The notes beneath the pieces are model-generated. The model was not told where the DNA came from. It ran no database searches and was given only the letters and a program-made list of their open reading frames with translations. Source: Ornithinimicrobium sp. F0845 (GTDB lineage: Bacteria; Actinomycetota; Actinomycetes; Actinomycetales; Dermatophilaceae). Taken from it: 64,000 nt of DNA. Location: contig NZ_JALKAL010000002.1 in NCBI RefSeq assembly GCF_023015765.1, positions 283,778-347,777 on the forward strand, read 5' to 3'. Of this stretch, positions 43,180-50,477 are shown one piece after another. The position numbers were made by a program, and so were the translations under genes. How positions within the stretch are numbered: position 1 is the first letter of the stretch; the number at the start of each line of letters is the position of its first letter.

Positions 43180-44375
43180 TGCGCCTCGCGCAACAGGCTC
43201 ACCAGCGCCTCGACGCCGACCCGGCGCTGGACCCGGTGGCCGACGTCGTTGACCTGGACCGCCCCGCGGGCCTGCTCCTCCGGGCCGATCACGGCGAACA
43301 GGGCGTCCCGCCTGATGCGGGAGGCACGGATCCGCCCACCCAGGGTCCCCTCGTGGTCGACCCGCACGCGCAGGCCGGCAACCCTCGCCCGATCCGCCAG
43401 GTCGCGGGCGGCCCCGTCCTGGCCCGGGCCGAGCGGCAGGACGGCGAGCTGGACCGGGGCCAGCCAGAACGGCAGCCGTCCCTGGTGGTGCTCCAGCAGC
43501 GCGGCGACGACCCGCTCCATCGACCCGACGGTGCCACGGTGGATCATCACGACACGCACCTGGCTCCCGTCGCTGGTGGCATAGGTCAGGTCGAAGCGCT
43601 CGGGCAGGGTGAAGTCGAGCTGGACGGTGGCGATGGTCTCCTCGTGGCCTCGCCCGTCACGGACCTGCAGGTCGAGCTTGGGGCCGTAGAACGCGGCCTC
43701 GCCAACGCCGATCTCCAGCGCGAGGCCCTCGCTCAACACCTCCTCGGCCGCACCACGCAGCGCCCGCTCCGCGGCGGCCCACTGCTCGGCCCCGCCCAGC
43801 CAGCCCGGACCGTCGTCCCGCACGGAGAGCCGCACGTAGTCGATGTCGAGCCCCAGGGTGCGCTGGGCACGGATGGCCGACCGCAGGGCCCGGGACACCT
43901 CCTCGGCCACCTGGTCCGGACGACAGAAGACGTGGGTGTCGTCAAGGTTGATCTGCCGCACCCTGCTCAGCCCGGACAGCACACCGGAGCGCTCGGCCCG
44001 GAACATCGGCGCCAGCTCGTTGAGCCGGAGCGGGAGCTCGCGGTAGGACCGCTGGGTGCTGGCATAGATGAGCGCATGGTGCGGACAGTTCGCCGGCCGC
44101 AGCACGAGCCCGTCCTCCCCCACGTCCATCACGGGGAACATGTCGTCGGCGAACTTCGCCAGGTGCCCGGAGCGCTCGAACAGCTCCGGTTTGGCCAGCA
44201 CCGGGCTGTGCACGTCGACGCACCCGTCCGCGTGCGCGATGTCCTTGGCCAGGCGGTGCAGCTCGTCGCGGATCGCGGCACCGTTCGGGAGCCAGAGCGG
44301 CAGCCCGGACCCGATCATCGGATCGGTGGCGAAGATCTGCAGGTCTGCGTTGAGGTCACGGTGATCGAGGTTCAC
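43143..44375 (-). CDS. thrS: truncated threonyl-tRNA synthetase (catalytic and anticodon domains only)
   Basis: 410 residues versus ~650 for full ThrRS: the N-terminal TGS and editing domains are absent. The class II catalytic core is intact: zinc ligands Cys (RPANCPHH), His (DDTHVFC) and His (MIHRGTVGS), motif 2 (RAERSGVLSGLSRVRQINLDD) and motif 3 (GSMERVVAALLEHH), then an anticodon-binding domain (LAVLPLGPGQDGAARDLA). Without editing it should misacylate serine unless helped in trans. The GTG at 44375 (GAAGGAG upstream) is set by the preceding attenuator, which excludes the longer frame. Probably an auxiliary ThrRS induced by threonine limitation, analogous to B. subtilis thrZ in logic. Confidence 0.87.
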   Translation of the reverse strand: MNLDHRDLNADLQIFATDPMIGSGLPLWLPNGAAIRDELHRLAKDIAHADGCVDVHSPVLAKPELFERSGHLAKFADDMFPVMDVGEDGLVLRPANCPHHALIYASTQRSYRELPLRLNELAPMFRAERSGVLSGLSRVRQINLDDTHVFCRPDQVAEEVSRALRSAIRAQRTLGLDIDYVRLSVRDDGPGWLGGAEQWAAAERALRGAAEEVLSEGLALEIGVGEAAFYGPKLDLQVRDGRGHEETIATVQLDFTLPERFDLTYATSDGSQVRVVMIHRGTVGSMERVVAALLEHHQGRLPFWLAPVQLAVLPLGPGQDGAARDLADRARVAGLRVRVDHEGTLGGRIRASRIRRDALFAVIGPEEQARGAVQVNDVGHRVQRRVGVEALVSLLREAHQSRLSAPAWPG

Positions 44376-44415
44376 GGTCAGCTCCTTCGGGGAGGGGAGC
44401 CGCTTCGGGAGACAT

Positions 44416-44442
44416 AAAAGCCCCGGAGCGTGCTCCGGGGCT
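44416..44442 (-). terminator. intrinsic attenuator-terminator upstream of thrS
   Basis: Read leftward, AGCCCCGGAGC (44442-44432) pairs perfectly with 44429-44419, followed by four U residues (44419-44416). It lies between a Thr-rich leader peptide and thrS, 40 nt before the thrS start, so it must be conditional. Among the few hairpins here with a U-run. Confidence 0.8.
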
Positions 44443-44461
44443 TGTGTAACGGTGACAGCGG

Positions 44462-44521
44462 TCAGGCCATCGCGGCGCCGGAGGGATCCGGCGTCGTGGT
44501 GACCTGGGGCATCTGATGCAC
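44462..44521 (-). CDS. thrS leader peptide (19 residues, three consecutive Thr codons)
   Basis: GTG at 44521 opens a 19-codon frame ending TGA at 44462: MHQMPQVTTTPDP then SGAAMA. Codons 8-10 are ACC ACG ACG (44500-44492), immediately before a hairpin CGCCGGA-TCCC-TCCGGCG (44493-44476). Its 3' arm (CTCCGG, 44483-44478) can instead pair with CCGGAG (44438-44433) of the terminator's 5' arm. A ribosome stalled for Thr-tRNA would block the first hairpin and favour antitermination. A TACCGT box (44533-44528) 6 nt before the GTG predicts a leaderless leader peptide. Confidence 0.75.
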   Translation of the reverse strand: MHQMPQVTTTPDPSGAAMA

Positions 44522-44580
44522 AGTTCGACGGTAGCACCGCGAGCCAGCCGCCCACCAGGCAAAGTTGCCCGGGCGGCGAC

Positions 44581-44658
44581 GATCACGACGTCCCGCGCCT
44601 CGGGCAGCGACGATGACGACGTCCCGCGCCTCGGGCAGCGATCACGACGTCCCGCGCC
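44581..44658. repeat. tandem copies of the GNAT gene 3' end
   Basis: GATCACGACGTCCCGCGCC recurs at 44581, 44612 (one change) and 44640, with units of 31 and 28 bp. The third copy contains the last codons and stop (44642-44644) of the leftward GNAT gene; the other two lie downstream, between the gene end and the thrS promoter. Looks like local duplication by slippage. Confidence 0.75.
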
Positions 44659-45445
44659 CAGACCGCTCCTCCGGTGAGCGCCGGACCGGCACGAAGTCCC
44701 GGGTGTGGAAGTGGTGGTGGGTCGTGTAGCCCAGTGAGCGGTAGAGCCCGATCGCAGCGAGGTTGTCGCTGAACACGCCGAGGGTGCAGACACCGTGCTG
44801 TCGCAGCGCCGCCCTGGTCAGGTCGACCGTGAGCAACCGGCCGAGGCCACGCCCGCGTTGATCCTGGTGGACGACCAGACCCGAGAGGTGGGGCAGCCCG
44901 GTGTCCAGCTCGTGCAGCGCTCCGATGGCCAGCAGGTCTCCCTGTGCGTCGACGACCGTGCGCCACCGCAGACTGAAGCCGTGCCCCGGAAAGCCCTCGA
45001 AGCCGTCGTTGTGAGTCGTGCCGAAGGCCTGCAGACGTTCCGCGTCCGTGGCGTCGTCGAGGGTCACCAGATCCAGACCCTCGGGCAGCGGGAGCGGCGA
45101 CGGGGCCGTCCTCGTGCTGAGGAAGTCCCAACGGCCCGCCCCGGTGGGCTCGAACCCGGCGGGCAGGCGCAGGTCCCGCCCCTCAGCGGTGGAGAACCAC
45201 TCGAGCGGGAAGTCCGGTGCGGTCTCCAGCAGCGCCGCCAGGGCCGTGGACTCGGCGTCATCCGGCGCCCCCGGACGGACCACGGCGAGACCGCCCCAGT
45301 GGCCCGTGGGGCGCCACCGGTGCATCGCGGCCCACCCGTGCTCTCCCACCACCCCGACGGTCACCGGACCGCACGTCATCCTCACGTACGGGTCGTCCCC
45401 GGAGATCCGCACCAGCTCCGCGTGGCCGACCTCGCGCCAGGTCAC
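44642..45445 (-). CDS. GNAT family N-acetyltransferase
   Basis: 267 residues. A full GNAT domain lies in the C-terminal half: acetyl-CoA loop LVVHQDQRGRGLGRLLTVDLTRAA and the C-terminal NLAAIGLYRSLGYT. N-terminal half is variable and may bind the substrate. GTG at 45445 was chosen because GGGAGG lies 9 nt before it; longer frames enter the divergent ECF41 operon. Substrate unknown. Confidence 0.85.
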   Translation of the reverse strand: MTWREVGHAELVRISGDDPYVRMTCGPVTVGVVGEHGWAAMHRWRPTGHWGGLAVVRPGAPDDAESTALAALLETAPDFPLEWFSTAEGRDLRLPAGFEPTGAGRWDFLSTRTAPSPLPLPEGLDLVTLDDATDAERLQAFGTTHNDGFEGFPGHGFSLRWRTVVDAQGDLLAIGALHELDTGLPHLSGLVVHQDQRGRGLGRLLTVDLTRAALRQHGVCTLGVFSDNLAAIGLYRSLGYTTHHHFHTRDFVPVRRSPEERSGRGTS

Positions 45446-45522
45446 GATCGATCGCCTCCCTGCCGGCACCTCGCCATCGAGCGACGCTAACACCACCCTG
45501 GCAGGACGAGTTGTGGCCGGCT

Positions 45523-45549
45523 TGTCACAGCAGGACCCCGCGCGGCGTC
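45523..45549 (+). promoter_or_regulatory. ECF41-type promoter of the carboxymuconolactone decarboxylase-sigJ operon
   Basis: TGTCACA (45523-45529), a 16-bp spacer, and CGTC (45546-45549) reproduce the known ECF41 target exactly. It lies 38 bp before the ATG at 45588. Since the operon ends in an ECF41 sigma gene, this is an autoregulatory promoter. Confidence 0.85.
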
Positions 45550-45587
45550 CCATGGGTATCCGACGAGAACCCACAGGAGGAAACGAC

Positions 45588-46187
45588 ATGAGCACCACGA
45601 GGATCCCGCCGGCAGAGGTCACGGGCATGTTCGGACGTTTTGTCAAGATCATGACCCAGCGGATGTTCGGCACGACGCCGGAATCCATCGGCGTGATGTG
45701 GCACCACAAGCAGGTCTTCAAGGACGGGATGGGCTTCGGCCGCAAGGTCGAGGCCTGGGACAAGCTGGACCCCAACCTGGCGACCTACGCCTCGATGGCA
45801 GCCTCAGCCGCGGTCGGCTGCAGCTTCTGCCTCGACCTGGGCTACTACATGTCCCACCACAAGGGGCTGGACGAGGTCAAGGCGCGCGAGGTGCCGCAGT
45901 GGCGTGAGTCCACCGTGTTCACCCCGCTCGAGCGGCGGGTCATGGAGTATGCCGAGGCCATGTGCACGGCCCCGGTCACCGTCACCGACGAGCTGGCCGC
46001 GGCGCTCCTGGACGACCTCGGGCCGGCGGGACTGGTCGAGCTGACCGCTCGGGCCGGGTTCGCGAACTACAGCGCCCGCAGCAACATCGCCCTGGGGATC
46101 CGCTCGGAGGAGTTCGCCGAGGCCTGCGGCCTGCCCCCGCTGTCCGGACGCCCCGCCGAGGCGACCCCGGTACCGTCCAGCGCATGA
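45588..46187 (+). CDS. carboxymuconolactone decarboxylase/AhpD-fold protein, ECF41 partner
   Basis: 199 residues with an AhpD-like all-helical fold. The redox pair and proton-relay motif are visible in AAVGCSFCLDLGYYMSHH (CxxC). Likely a peroxidase- or disulfide-type enzyme rather than a true decarboxylase. ATG 45588 follows AGGAGG. Its stop overlaps the sigJ ATG. COE-type genes (carboxymuconolactone decarboxylases, oxidoreductases, epimerases) are the regular neighbours and targets of ECF41 sigma factors. Confidence 0.9.
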   Translation: MSTTRIPPAEVTGMFGRFVKIMTQRMFGTTPESIGVMWHHKQVFKDGMGFGRKVEAWDKLDPNLATYASMAASAAVGCSFCLDLGYYMSHHKGLDEVKAREVPQWRESTVFTPLERRVMEYAEAMCTAPVTVTDELAAALLDDLGPAGLVELTARAGFANYSARSNIALGIRSEEFAEACGLPPLSGRPAEATPVPSSA

Positions 46188-47068
46188 GCGCTGACACCAG
46201 CGTCGACCCGTTCGCCGACCACCGCAACCTGCTCTTCACCGTCGCCTATGAGCTGCTCGGCTCTGCCGCCGACGCCGAGGACGTCGTGCAGGACGCCTGG
46301 CTGAAGTGGGACGCGGTCGACCAGGAGGAGGTCCACAACCCGCGCGCCTACCTGGTGCGGATCGTCACCCGGACGGCGCTGGACCACCTCCGGTCAGTCA
46401 GCCGCAGACGCGAGGAGTATGTCGGGCCGTGGCTGCCCGAGCCGCTGGTCACCACCCGCGACGTCGCGGAGGATGTCGAGCTCGCCGAGAGCGTCTCGAT
46501 GGCCATGCTCCTCGTGCTCGAGACGCTCTCTCCGACCGAACGGGCGGTCTTCGTGCTGCGTGAGGTGTTCGGCCTGGAGTATGACGAGCTCGCCGTCGCA
46601 GTGGACAAGAGCCAGGACGCGGTGCGCCAGATCGCGCACAGGGCACGCTCGCACGTCACCTCGCGCCGACCCCGCGCCGACGTCTCCCGCGCCGAGGCGG
46701 AGGACGCCGTCGTGGCCTTCCGCCGCGCGCTGGAGACCGGGGACCTGCAGGCTCTGGCCGACACCCTCGCTCCCGACGTCGTCGCGCTCGCCGACGGCGG
46801 CGGCATCAAGCAGGCCCTGCCGCAACCGGTCCAGGGAGCGGACAAGGTGGCCAAGCTCTACCTTGCCGGGCTGACCCGGTTCGGCGACCGGCTCACCTTC
46901 GAGACGTTGGAGCTCAACGGGTGGCCGGCGCTCCTCGCCCGGCTCGACGGCGAGGTCGACAGCGTGCTGGCCTTCGCCGTGCTGGACGGCCGGATCACCG
47001 GGCTCTACGGGGTCCGCAACCCCGAGAAGCTGTCCAGGCTCACCGGGGAGACTTCGCTCAGCCGGTGA
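46184..47068 (+). CDS. sigJ: ECF41 family sigma factor (SigJ type)
   Basis: 294 residues. Sigma2 (LLFTVAYELLGSAADAEDVVQDAWLKW) and sigma4 (LSPTERAVFVLREVFGLEYDELA, then DKSQDAVRQIAHRAR) are followed by a ~120-residue SnoaL-like C-terminal domain, the ECF41 hallmark that replaces an anti-sigma factor. The DGGGK-type regulatory motif appears as ADGGGIKQALPQP. ATG 46184 overlaps the upstream stop. Autoregulated from the promoter at 45523. Confidence 0.93.
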   Translation: MSADTSVDPFADHRNLLFTVAYELLGSAADAEDVVQDAWLKWDAVDQEEVHNPRAYLVRIVTRTALDHLRSVSRRREEYVGPWLPEPLVTTRDVAEDVELAESVSMAMLLVLETLSPTERAVFVLREVFGLEYDELAVAVDKSQDAVRQIAHRARSHVTSRRPRADVSRAEAEDAVVAFRRALETGDLQALADTLAPDVVALADGGGIKQALPQPVQGADKVAKLYLAGLTRFGDRLTFETLELNGWPALLARLDGEVDSVLAFAVLDGRITGLYGVRNPEKLSRLTGETSLSR

Positions 47069-47138
47069 GCGTCCGGATCAGGAGACTGCGCGGGGAGCGT
47101 CAGGAGACCGCGCGGGGAGCGTCAGGAGACCGCGCATG
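47067..47138. repeat. 22-bp tandem copies of the miaB 3' end
   Basis: GAGCGTCAGGAGACCGCGC occurs at 47095 and 47117, with a diverged first copy from 47067, filling the gap between convergent sigJ and miaB. The last copy holds the miaB stop (47122-47124); the middle copy repeats the same stop context at 47100-47102. Same pattern as at 44581. Confidence 0.7.
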
Positions 47139-48645
47139 GAGCGGAGGCGATCTGCGGCGTCGCGGGCTTCCCGATGCCGGGGATCCCGAGGCTGACGGCG
47201 GGACGACCCGAGCCGGGCTTGTCCTGCAGTGCCTCCCAGGCGTCGCCGCCCCGGGTGCGGCGCACGGCATACTGCCCGCCCTGGACACCGGAGTCGGCGA
47301 CCAGGTGGTGGGGCGCGCCGTAGGTGACCGCCACGGTCACCATGTCGCCGGGGCGAGGCACCTCGGCACCCTCCGGCACGGCGAAGTGGACGAGCCGGTT
47401 GTCGCGGGCACGACCGGACAGACGCTGGGTCTCGGCGTCCTTGCGGCCCTCGCCCGGCGCGACGAGGACCTCGACCTCGCGACCCTCGATCTCACGGTTG
47501 CCGGCCCAGGAGACCTCCTCCTGCACCGCGATCAGCCGGTCGAACCGGTCCTGCACAACGGCCTTGGGCACCTGTCCGTCCATCTCGGCGGCGGGGGTCC
47601 CGGGGCGGATGGAGTACTGGAAGGTGAAGGCCGAGGAGAAGCGAGAGGCGCGGACCATCCGCAGGGTCTCCTGGAAGTCCTCCTCGGTCTCGCCGGGGAA
47701 GCCGATGATCAGGTCGGTCGTGATGGCAGCGTCCGGGACCTGCTCCCGCACCCGGTCCAGGATGCCCAGGAACCTGGTGCTGCGGTAGGAGCGCCGCATG
47801 TCCTTGAGGACCTTGTCCGAGCCGGACTGCAGCGGCATGTGCAGGCTGGGCATGACGTTCGGCGTCTGCGCCATGGCGGTGATCACGTCGTCGGTGAACG
47901 CCGCCGGGTGCGGGCTGGTGAAGCGGACCCGCTCCAGGCCCTCGATCTCACCGCAGGCGCGCAGCAGCTTGCCGAACGCGAGCCGGTCGCCGAACTCCAC
48001 CCCGTAGGTGTTGACGTTCTGCCCGAGCAGGGTCACCTCGACGACACCCTGGGCGACCAGGGCCTTGATCTCGGCGAGCACCTCGCCCGGGCGACGGTCC
48101 TTCTCCTTGCCGCGCAGGCTGGGGACGATGCAGAAGGTGCAGGTGTTGTTGCAGCCGACCGAGATGGACACCCAGGCTGAGTATGCCGAGTCACGCCGGG
48201 TGGGCAGGGTCGAGGGGAAGGTCTCGAGGGACTCGAGGATCTCGACCTCCGCCTCCTTGTTGTGCCGGGCCCGGTCCAGCAGGGCCGGCAGCGACCCGAT
48301 GTTGTGGGTGCCGAAGACGACGTCCACCCAGGGTGCCTTCTCCACGATGGTGCTGCGGTCCTTCTGCGCCAGGCACCCGCCGACGGCGATCTGCATGTCG
48401 GGGTTCCTGAGCTTGGCGGGGCGCAGCTGCCCCAGGTTGCCGTAGAGCTTGTTGGCGGCGTTCTCCCGCACGGCGCAGGTGTTGAAGACGACGACGTCGG
48501 CGACGTCGGGGCGCTGCTCGGCGGGCAGGCTCTCCAGCTCGACATAGCCGGCGGTCTCCAGCAGGCCGGAGAGGCGCTCGGAGTCGTGCACGTTCATCTG
48601 GCACCCGTGGGTGCGCACGTCGTAGGTCTTCACAGCGGTGTCCAT
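47122..48645 (-). CDS. miaB: tRNA-2-methylthio-N6-dimethylallyladenosine synthase
   Basis: Radical-SAM methylthiotransferase modifying A37 of tRNAs reading UNN codons. 507 residues: N-terminal Fe-S domain ([35 protein letters not shown]), radical-SAM CxxxCxxC in [18 protein letters not shown] and a TRAM domain near the C-terminus ([17 protein letters not shown]). Fits the conserved actinobacterial neighbourhood with recX and recA, here 4.5 kb away. Confidence 0.96.
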   Translation of the reverse strand: MDTAVKTYDVRTHGCQMNVHDSERLSGLLETAGYVELESLPAEQRPDVADVVVFNTCAVRENAANKLYGNLGQLRPAKLRNPDMQIAVGGCLAQKDRSTIVEKAPWVDVVFGTHNIGSLPALLDRARHNKEAEVEILESLETFPSTLPTRRDSAYSAWVSISVGCNNTCTFCIVPSLRGKEKDRRPGEVLAEIKALVAQGVVEVTLLGQNVNTYGVEFGDRLAFGKLLRACGEIEGLERVRFTSPHPAAFTDDVITAMAQTPNVMPSLHMPLQSGSDKVLKDMRRSYRSTRFLGILDRVREQVPDAAITTDLIIGFPGETEEDFQETLRMVRASRFSSAFTFQYSIRPGTPAAEMDGQVPKAVVQDRFDRLIAVQEEVSWAGNREIEGREVEVLVAPGEGRKDAETQRLSGRARDNRLVHFAVPEGAEVPRPGDMVTVAVTYGAPHHLVADSGVQGGQYAVRRTRGGDAWEALQDKPGSGRPAVSLGIPGIGKPATPQIASAPCAVS

Positions 48646-48702
48646 GGCACTGAACAGGGTAACCGGGAAGCCGCTCGGATCAGGCCCCGGCGACGACGAC
48701 CA

Positions 48703-49311
48703 TCACGAGCGCATCGCCGTCGCCAGGAATACCTGGTAGGACGCGCCCTCCTTGAAGATCGTGGTGCAGTCCTCGACGCGGACCTCAGCGAAACCCGCAG
48801 CGCGCAGCGCCTCGCTCAAGTCTGTGCGGTCGAAGCCGTGGTGCCCGTCGAAGTCATGCTGGTGGAAGGAGCCGTCCTCCCGGTCGAGGTCGGCGATGCA
48901 CAGGTGCCCGCCCGGGCGCAGCAGGGCCGCGAACCCGCTCAGGACGGTCGGCAGGTCACGGACGTGGTGCAGCACCAGCGCGGTGACCACGAGGTCGAAC
49001 TGCTCGTCCGGGACGGGGTGGCGCTCCAGGTCGAGGTTCCACACGACTGCGTCAGGGAGGAGCCCCGCGGCGATCTTCTCCTCGATGACCTGCCGCATCC
49101 CCGCCGAGTTGTCCGCCAGCACCACCTGGCCCACGCGGTCGCGGAGAGCCTGGGTCACCAGCCCCGTGCCCGCGCCATACTCCAGCAGCCTGGTCCCAGG
49201 AGCCAGGGGCACGGACTCGGCGACCGCCGCCCCGATCTCCTGCGCCCTGCTGACCTTGGCCGGGTCCTTGTCCCAGTCGGCGGCCTTGCTGTCGAAGTGC
49301 TCTGTGCCCAT
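48703..49311 (-). CDS. class I SAM-dependent methyltransferase
   Basis: 202 residues. Motif I is LLEYGAGTGLVTQALRDRVG, motif II VVLADNSAGM, motif IV FDLVVTALVLHHV and post-motif [14 protein letters not shown], so a typical small-molecule methyltransferase fold. ATG at 49311 starts MGTEHFDSKAADWD, a usual N-terminus. Substrate unknown. Divergent from the DUF5709 gene with 57 bp between. Confidence 0.85.
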   Translation of the reverse strand: MGTEHFDSKAADWDKDPAKVSRAQEIGAAVAESVPLAPGTRLLEYGAGTGLVTQALRDRVGQVVLADNSAGMRQVIEEKIAAGLLPDAVVWNLDLERHPVPDEQFDLVVTALVLHHVRDLPTVLSGFAALLRPGGHLCIADLDREDGSFHQHDFDGHHGFDRTDLSEALRAAGFAEVRVEDCTTIFKEGASYQVFLATAMRS

Positions 49312-49368
49312 GGAAGGCAGACTGCCATGCCCGGGTCTAGGCTCGTCAGGAACGGAAGGAGTGACCGC

Positions 49369-49866
49369 ATGAGTGATCAGCCCAATCGGGAGAACCTCGA
49401 CGGTGAGTACGGCACCTACAGCCTGGACGACGAGGACCAGCTCCAGCCGGAAGACACCCTGGTCGGTGACCGCGACCCGCTCGACGTCGGCTACCAGACG
49501 CCCGACCGGCTGCACGGCTCCCTCGCCTTCGGCACGACGGCCGAGGAGCAGCAGTCGGAGGAGACGATCGACCAGCGCATCATGCAGGAGGTGCCGGACC
49601 CGCACTCCGCCTACGGCGCCCCGGACAACGAGAGCGGCCTGGACGCCGACCCGCGGGTCGGCGGCGACGACCCGGACTCGATCGATGCGGAGCGGGACTG
49701 GTATGGCGAGTCCAGCGAGCGTGCGGATCGCCTCGTGGCCCCGGACGAGGGTCAGGGCCAGGACACCGAGAAGGACATGGTCGCTCGGTCCACCGGCAAC
49801 CCGGATGGCTCTCCGGAGGGGTCCGCGATGCACTACGTCTCTGACGACGAGGACCTCGAGGACTGA
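49369..49866 (+). CDS. DUF5709 family protein
   Basis: 165-residue, very acidic, Asp/Glu-rich soluble protein. YQTPDRLHGSLAFGTTAEEQ, TIDQRIMQEVPDPHSAYG and a C-terminal AMHYVSDDEDLED tail match the actinobacterial DUF5709 pattern. No catalytic motif. ATG at 49369 follows GGAAGGAG. Function unknown; likely intrinsically disordered in part. Confidence 0.85.
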   Translation: MSDQPNRENLDGEYGTYSLDDEDQLQPEDTLVGDRDPLDVGYQTPDRLHGSLAFGTTAEEQQSEETIDQRIMQEVPDPHSAYGAPDNESGLDADPRVGGDDPDSIDAERDWYGESSERADRLVAPDEGQGQDTEKDMVARSTGNPDGSPEGSAMHYVSDDEDLED

Positions 49867-49875
49867 CGCCTCGCT

Positions 49876-49950
49876 GGGCCCGATGGTCGGCCGGGGCCGG
49901 TGGTCCATCGGTCCCGGTTGGTCAGCCGGGCCTGGTGGTCAGCCGGACCC
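49876..49950. repeat. short GGTC/CCGG-rich repeats between convergent genes
   Basis: The 72-bp gap between DUF5709 and TIGR03668 consists of imperfect repeats of GGTCAGCCGG-like units (e.g. GGTTGGTCAGCCGGGCCT next to GGTGGTCAGCCGGACCC). It can form several alternative hairpins and may act as a terminator for both genes. Confidence 0.4.
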
Positions 49951-50376
49951 GCCGGACCGCTCCCCGGACCACCCGCTGAGCGCCACGACGCGCAGGACCA
50001 GCAGGTGCGAGAACGGCCGGTCGTGATACTGCACGTAGCTGGCGGCGAGCAGTTCCTCAAGCCTCTGTGTGACCCTGTCGGGGGGATCTGACTCCCGGTG
50101 CAGGGAGGCCCTCACCCACCACAGGGCGGACCAGTCCGCCGGGTCCCAGTGCTCGATGAGCAGCGTGGCGCGCGGGTCGGCTTGCAGGTTGCGCTCACGC
50201 TGCAGGGTCGTGCCGGTCTTGGGCTTCACCCGGTCGACGGGGATCCCGACCAGATCCTCGTCCACGGCGTAGATCACCGGCACGGCGTCCACACCGCGCT
50301 CGGGGTGCACGGTGGCGAGGACCCCGTGGTCGTGGGTGACCAGGAGCGCACGGGCCCTCTCAGGTGTGATCCGCAT
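49939..50376 (-). CDS. TIGR03668 PPOX-class F420-dependent oxidoreductase
   Basis: 145-residue split-barrel flavin/deazaflavin reductase. Core features: VTHDHGVLATVHPERGVDAVPVIYAV and RNLQADPRATLLIEHWDPADWS, matching actinobacterial PPOX proteins named for F420 use. Likely reduces a small substrate with F420H2. Its start is 17 bp from the divergent mini-ORF at 50394, so the promoters must overlap. Confidence 0.88.
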   Translation of the reverse strand: MRITPERARALLVTHDHGVLATVHPERGVDAVPVIYAVDEDLVGIPVDRVKPKTGTTLQRERNLQADPRATLLIEHWDPADWSALWWVRASLHRESDPPDRVTQRLEELLAASYVQYHDRPFSHLLVLRVVALSGWSGERSGGSG

Positions 50377-50381
50377 TACAC

Positions 50382-50396
50382 TACGATGCCGCCATG
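50382..50396 (+). promoter_or_regulatory. leaderless -10 box before the mini-ORF
   Basis: TACGAT (50382-50387) lies 6 nt before the ATG at 50394 with no ribosome site, so the message of the acyl-CoA synthetase operon probably starts at the mini-ORF. Confidence 0.5.
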
Positions 50397-50477
50397 TCCG
50401 TGACCGTGCACCTTCTCCTGACGATCGTCACGCCGCTGATGAAAGTCAGCCTCGGCGCTCGCGGCGCGGGCCGATGA
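50394..50477 (+). CDS. 27-residue leaderless mini-ORF coupled to the acyl-CoA synthetase
   Basis: ATG 50394 opens a 27-residue frame starting MSVTVHLLLTIVTPL and ending in a basic tail; its TGA overlaps the ATG of the downstream gene at 50474 (ATGA). The hydrophobic stretch could pass for a small membrane peptide, but the simplest view is a translated leader delivering ribosomes to a gene that lacks its own ribosome site. Confidence 0.5.
   Translation: MSVTVHLLLTIVTPLMKVSLGARGAGR

Noticed and set aside
44416-44533. T-box riboswitch upstream of thrS
   Set aside because: I do not see the conserved T-box bulge sequence or specifier-loop layout; a leader peptide with Thr codons explains the terminator better.
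44581-44658. CRISPR-like repeats
   Set aside because: Only three units with 0-3 bp between them, no spacers and no cas genes; they are copies of a gene 3' end.
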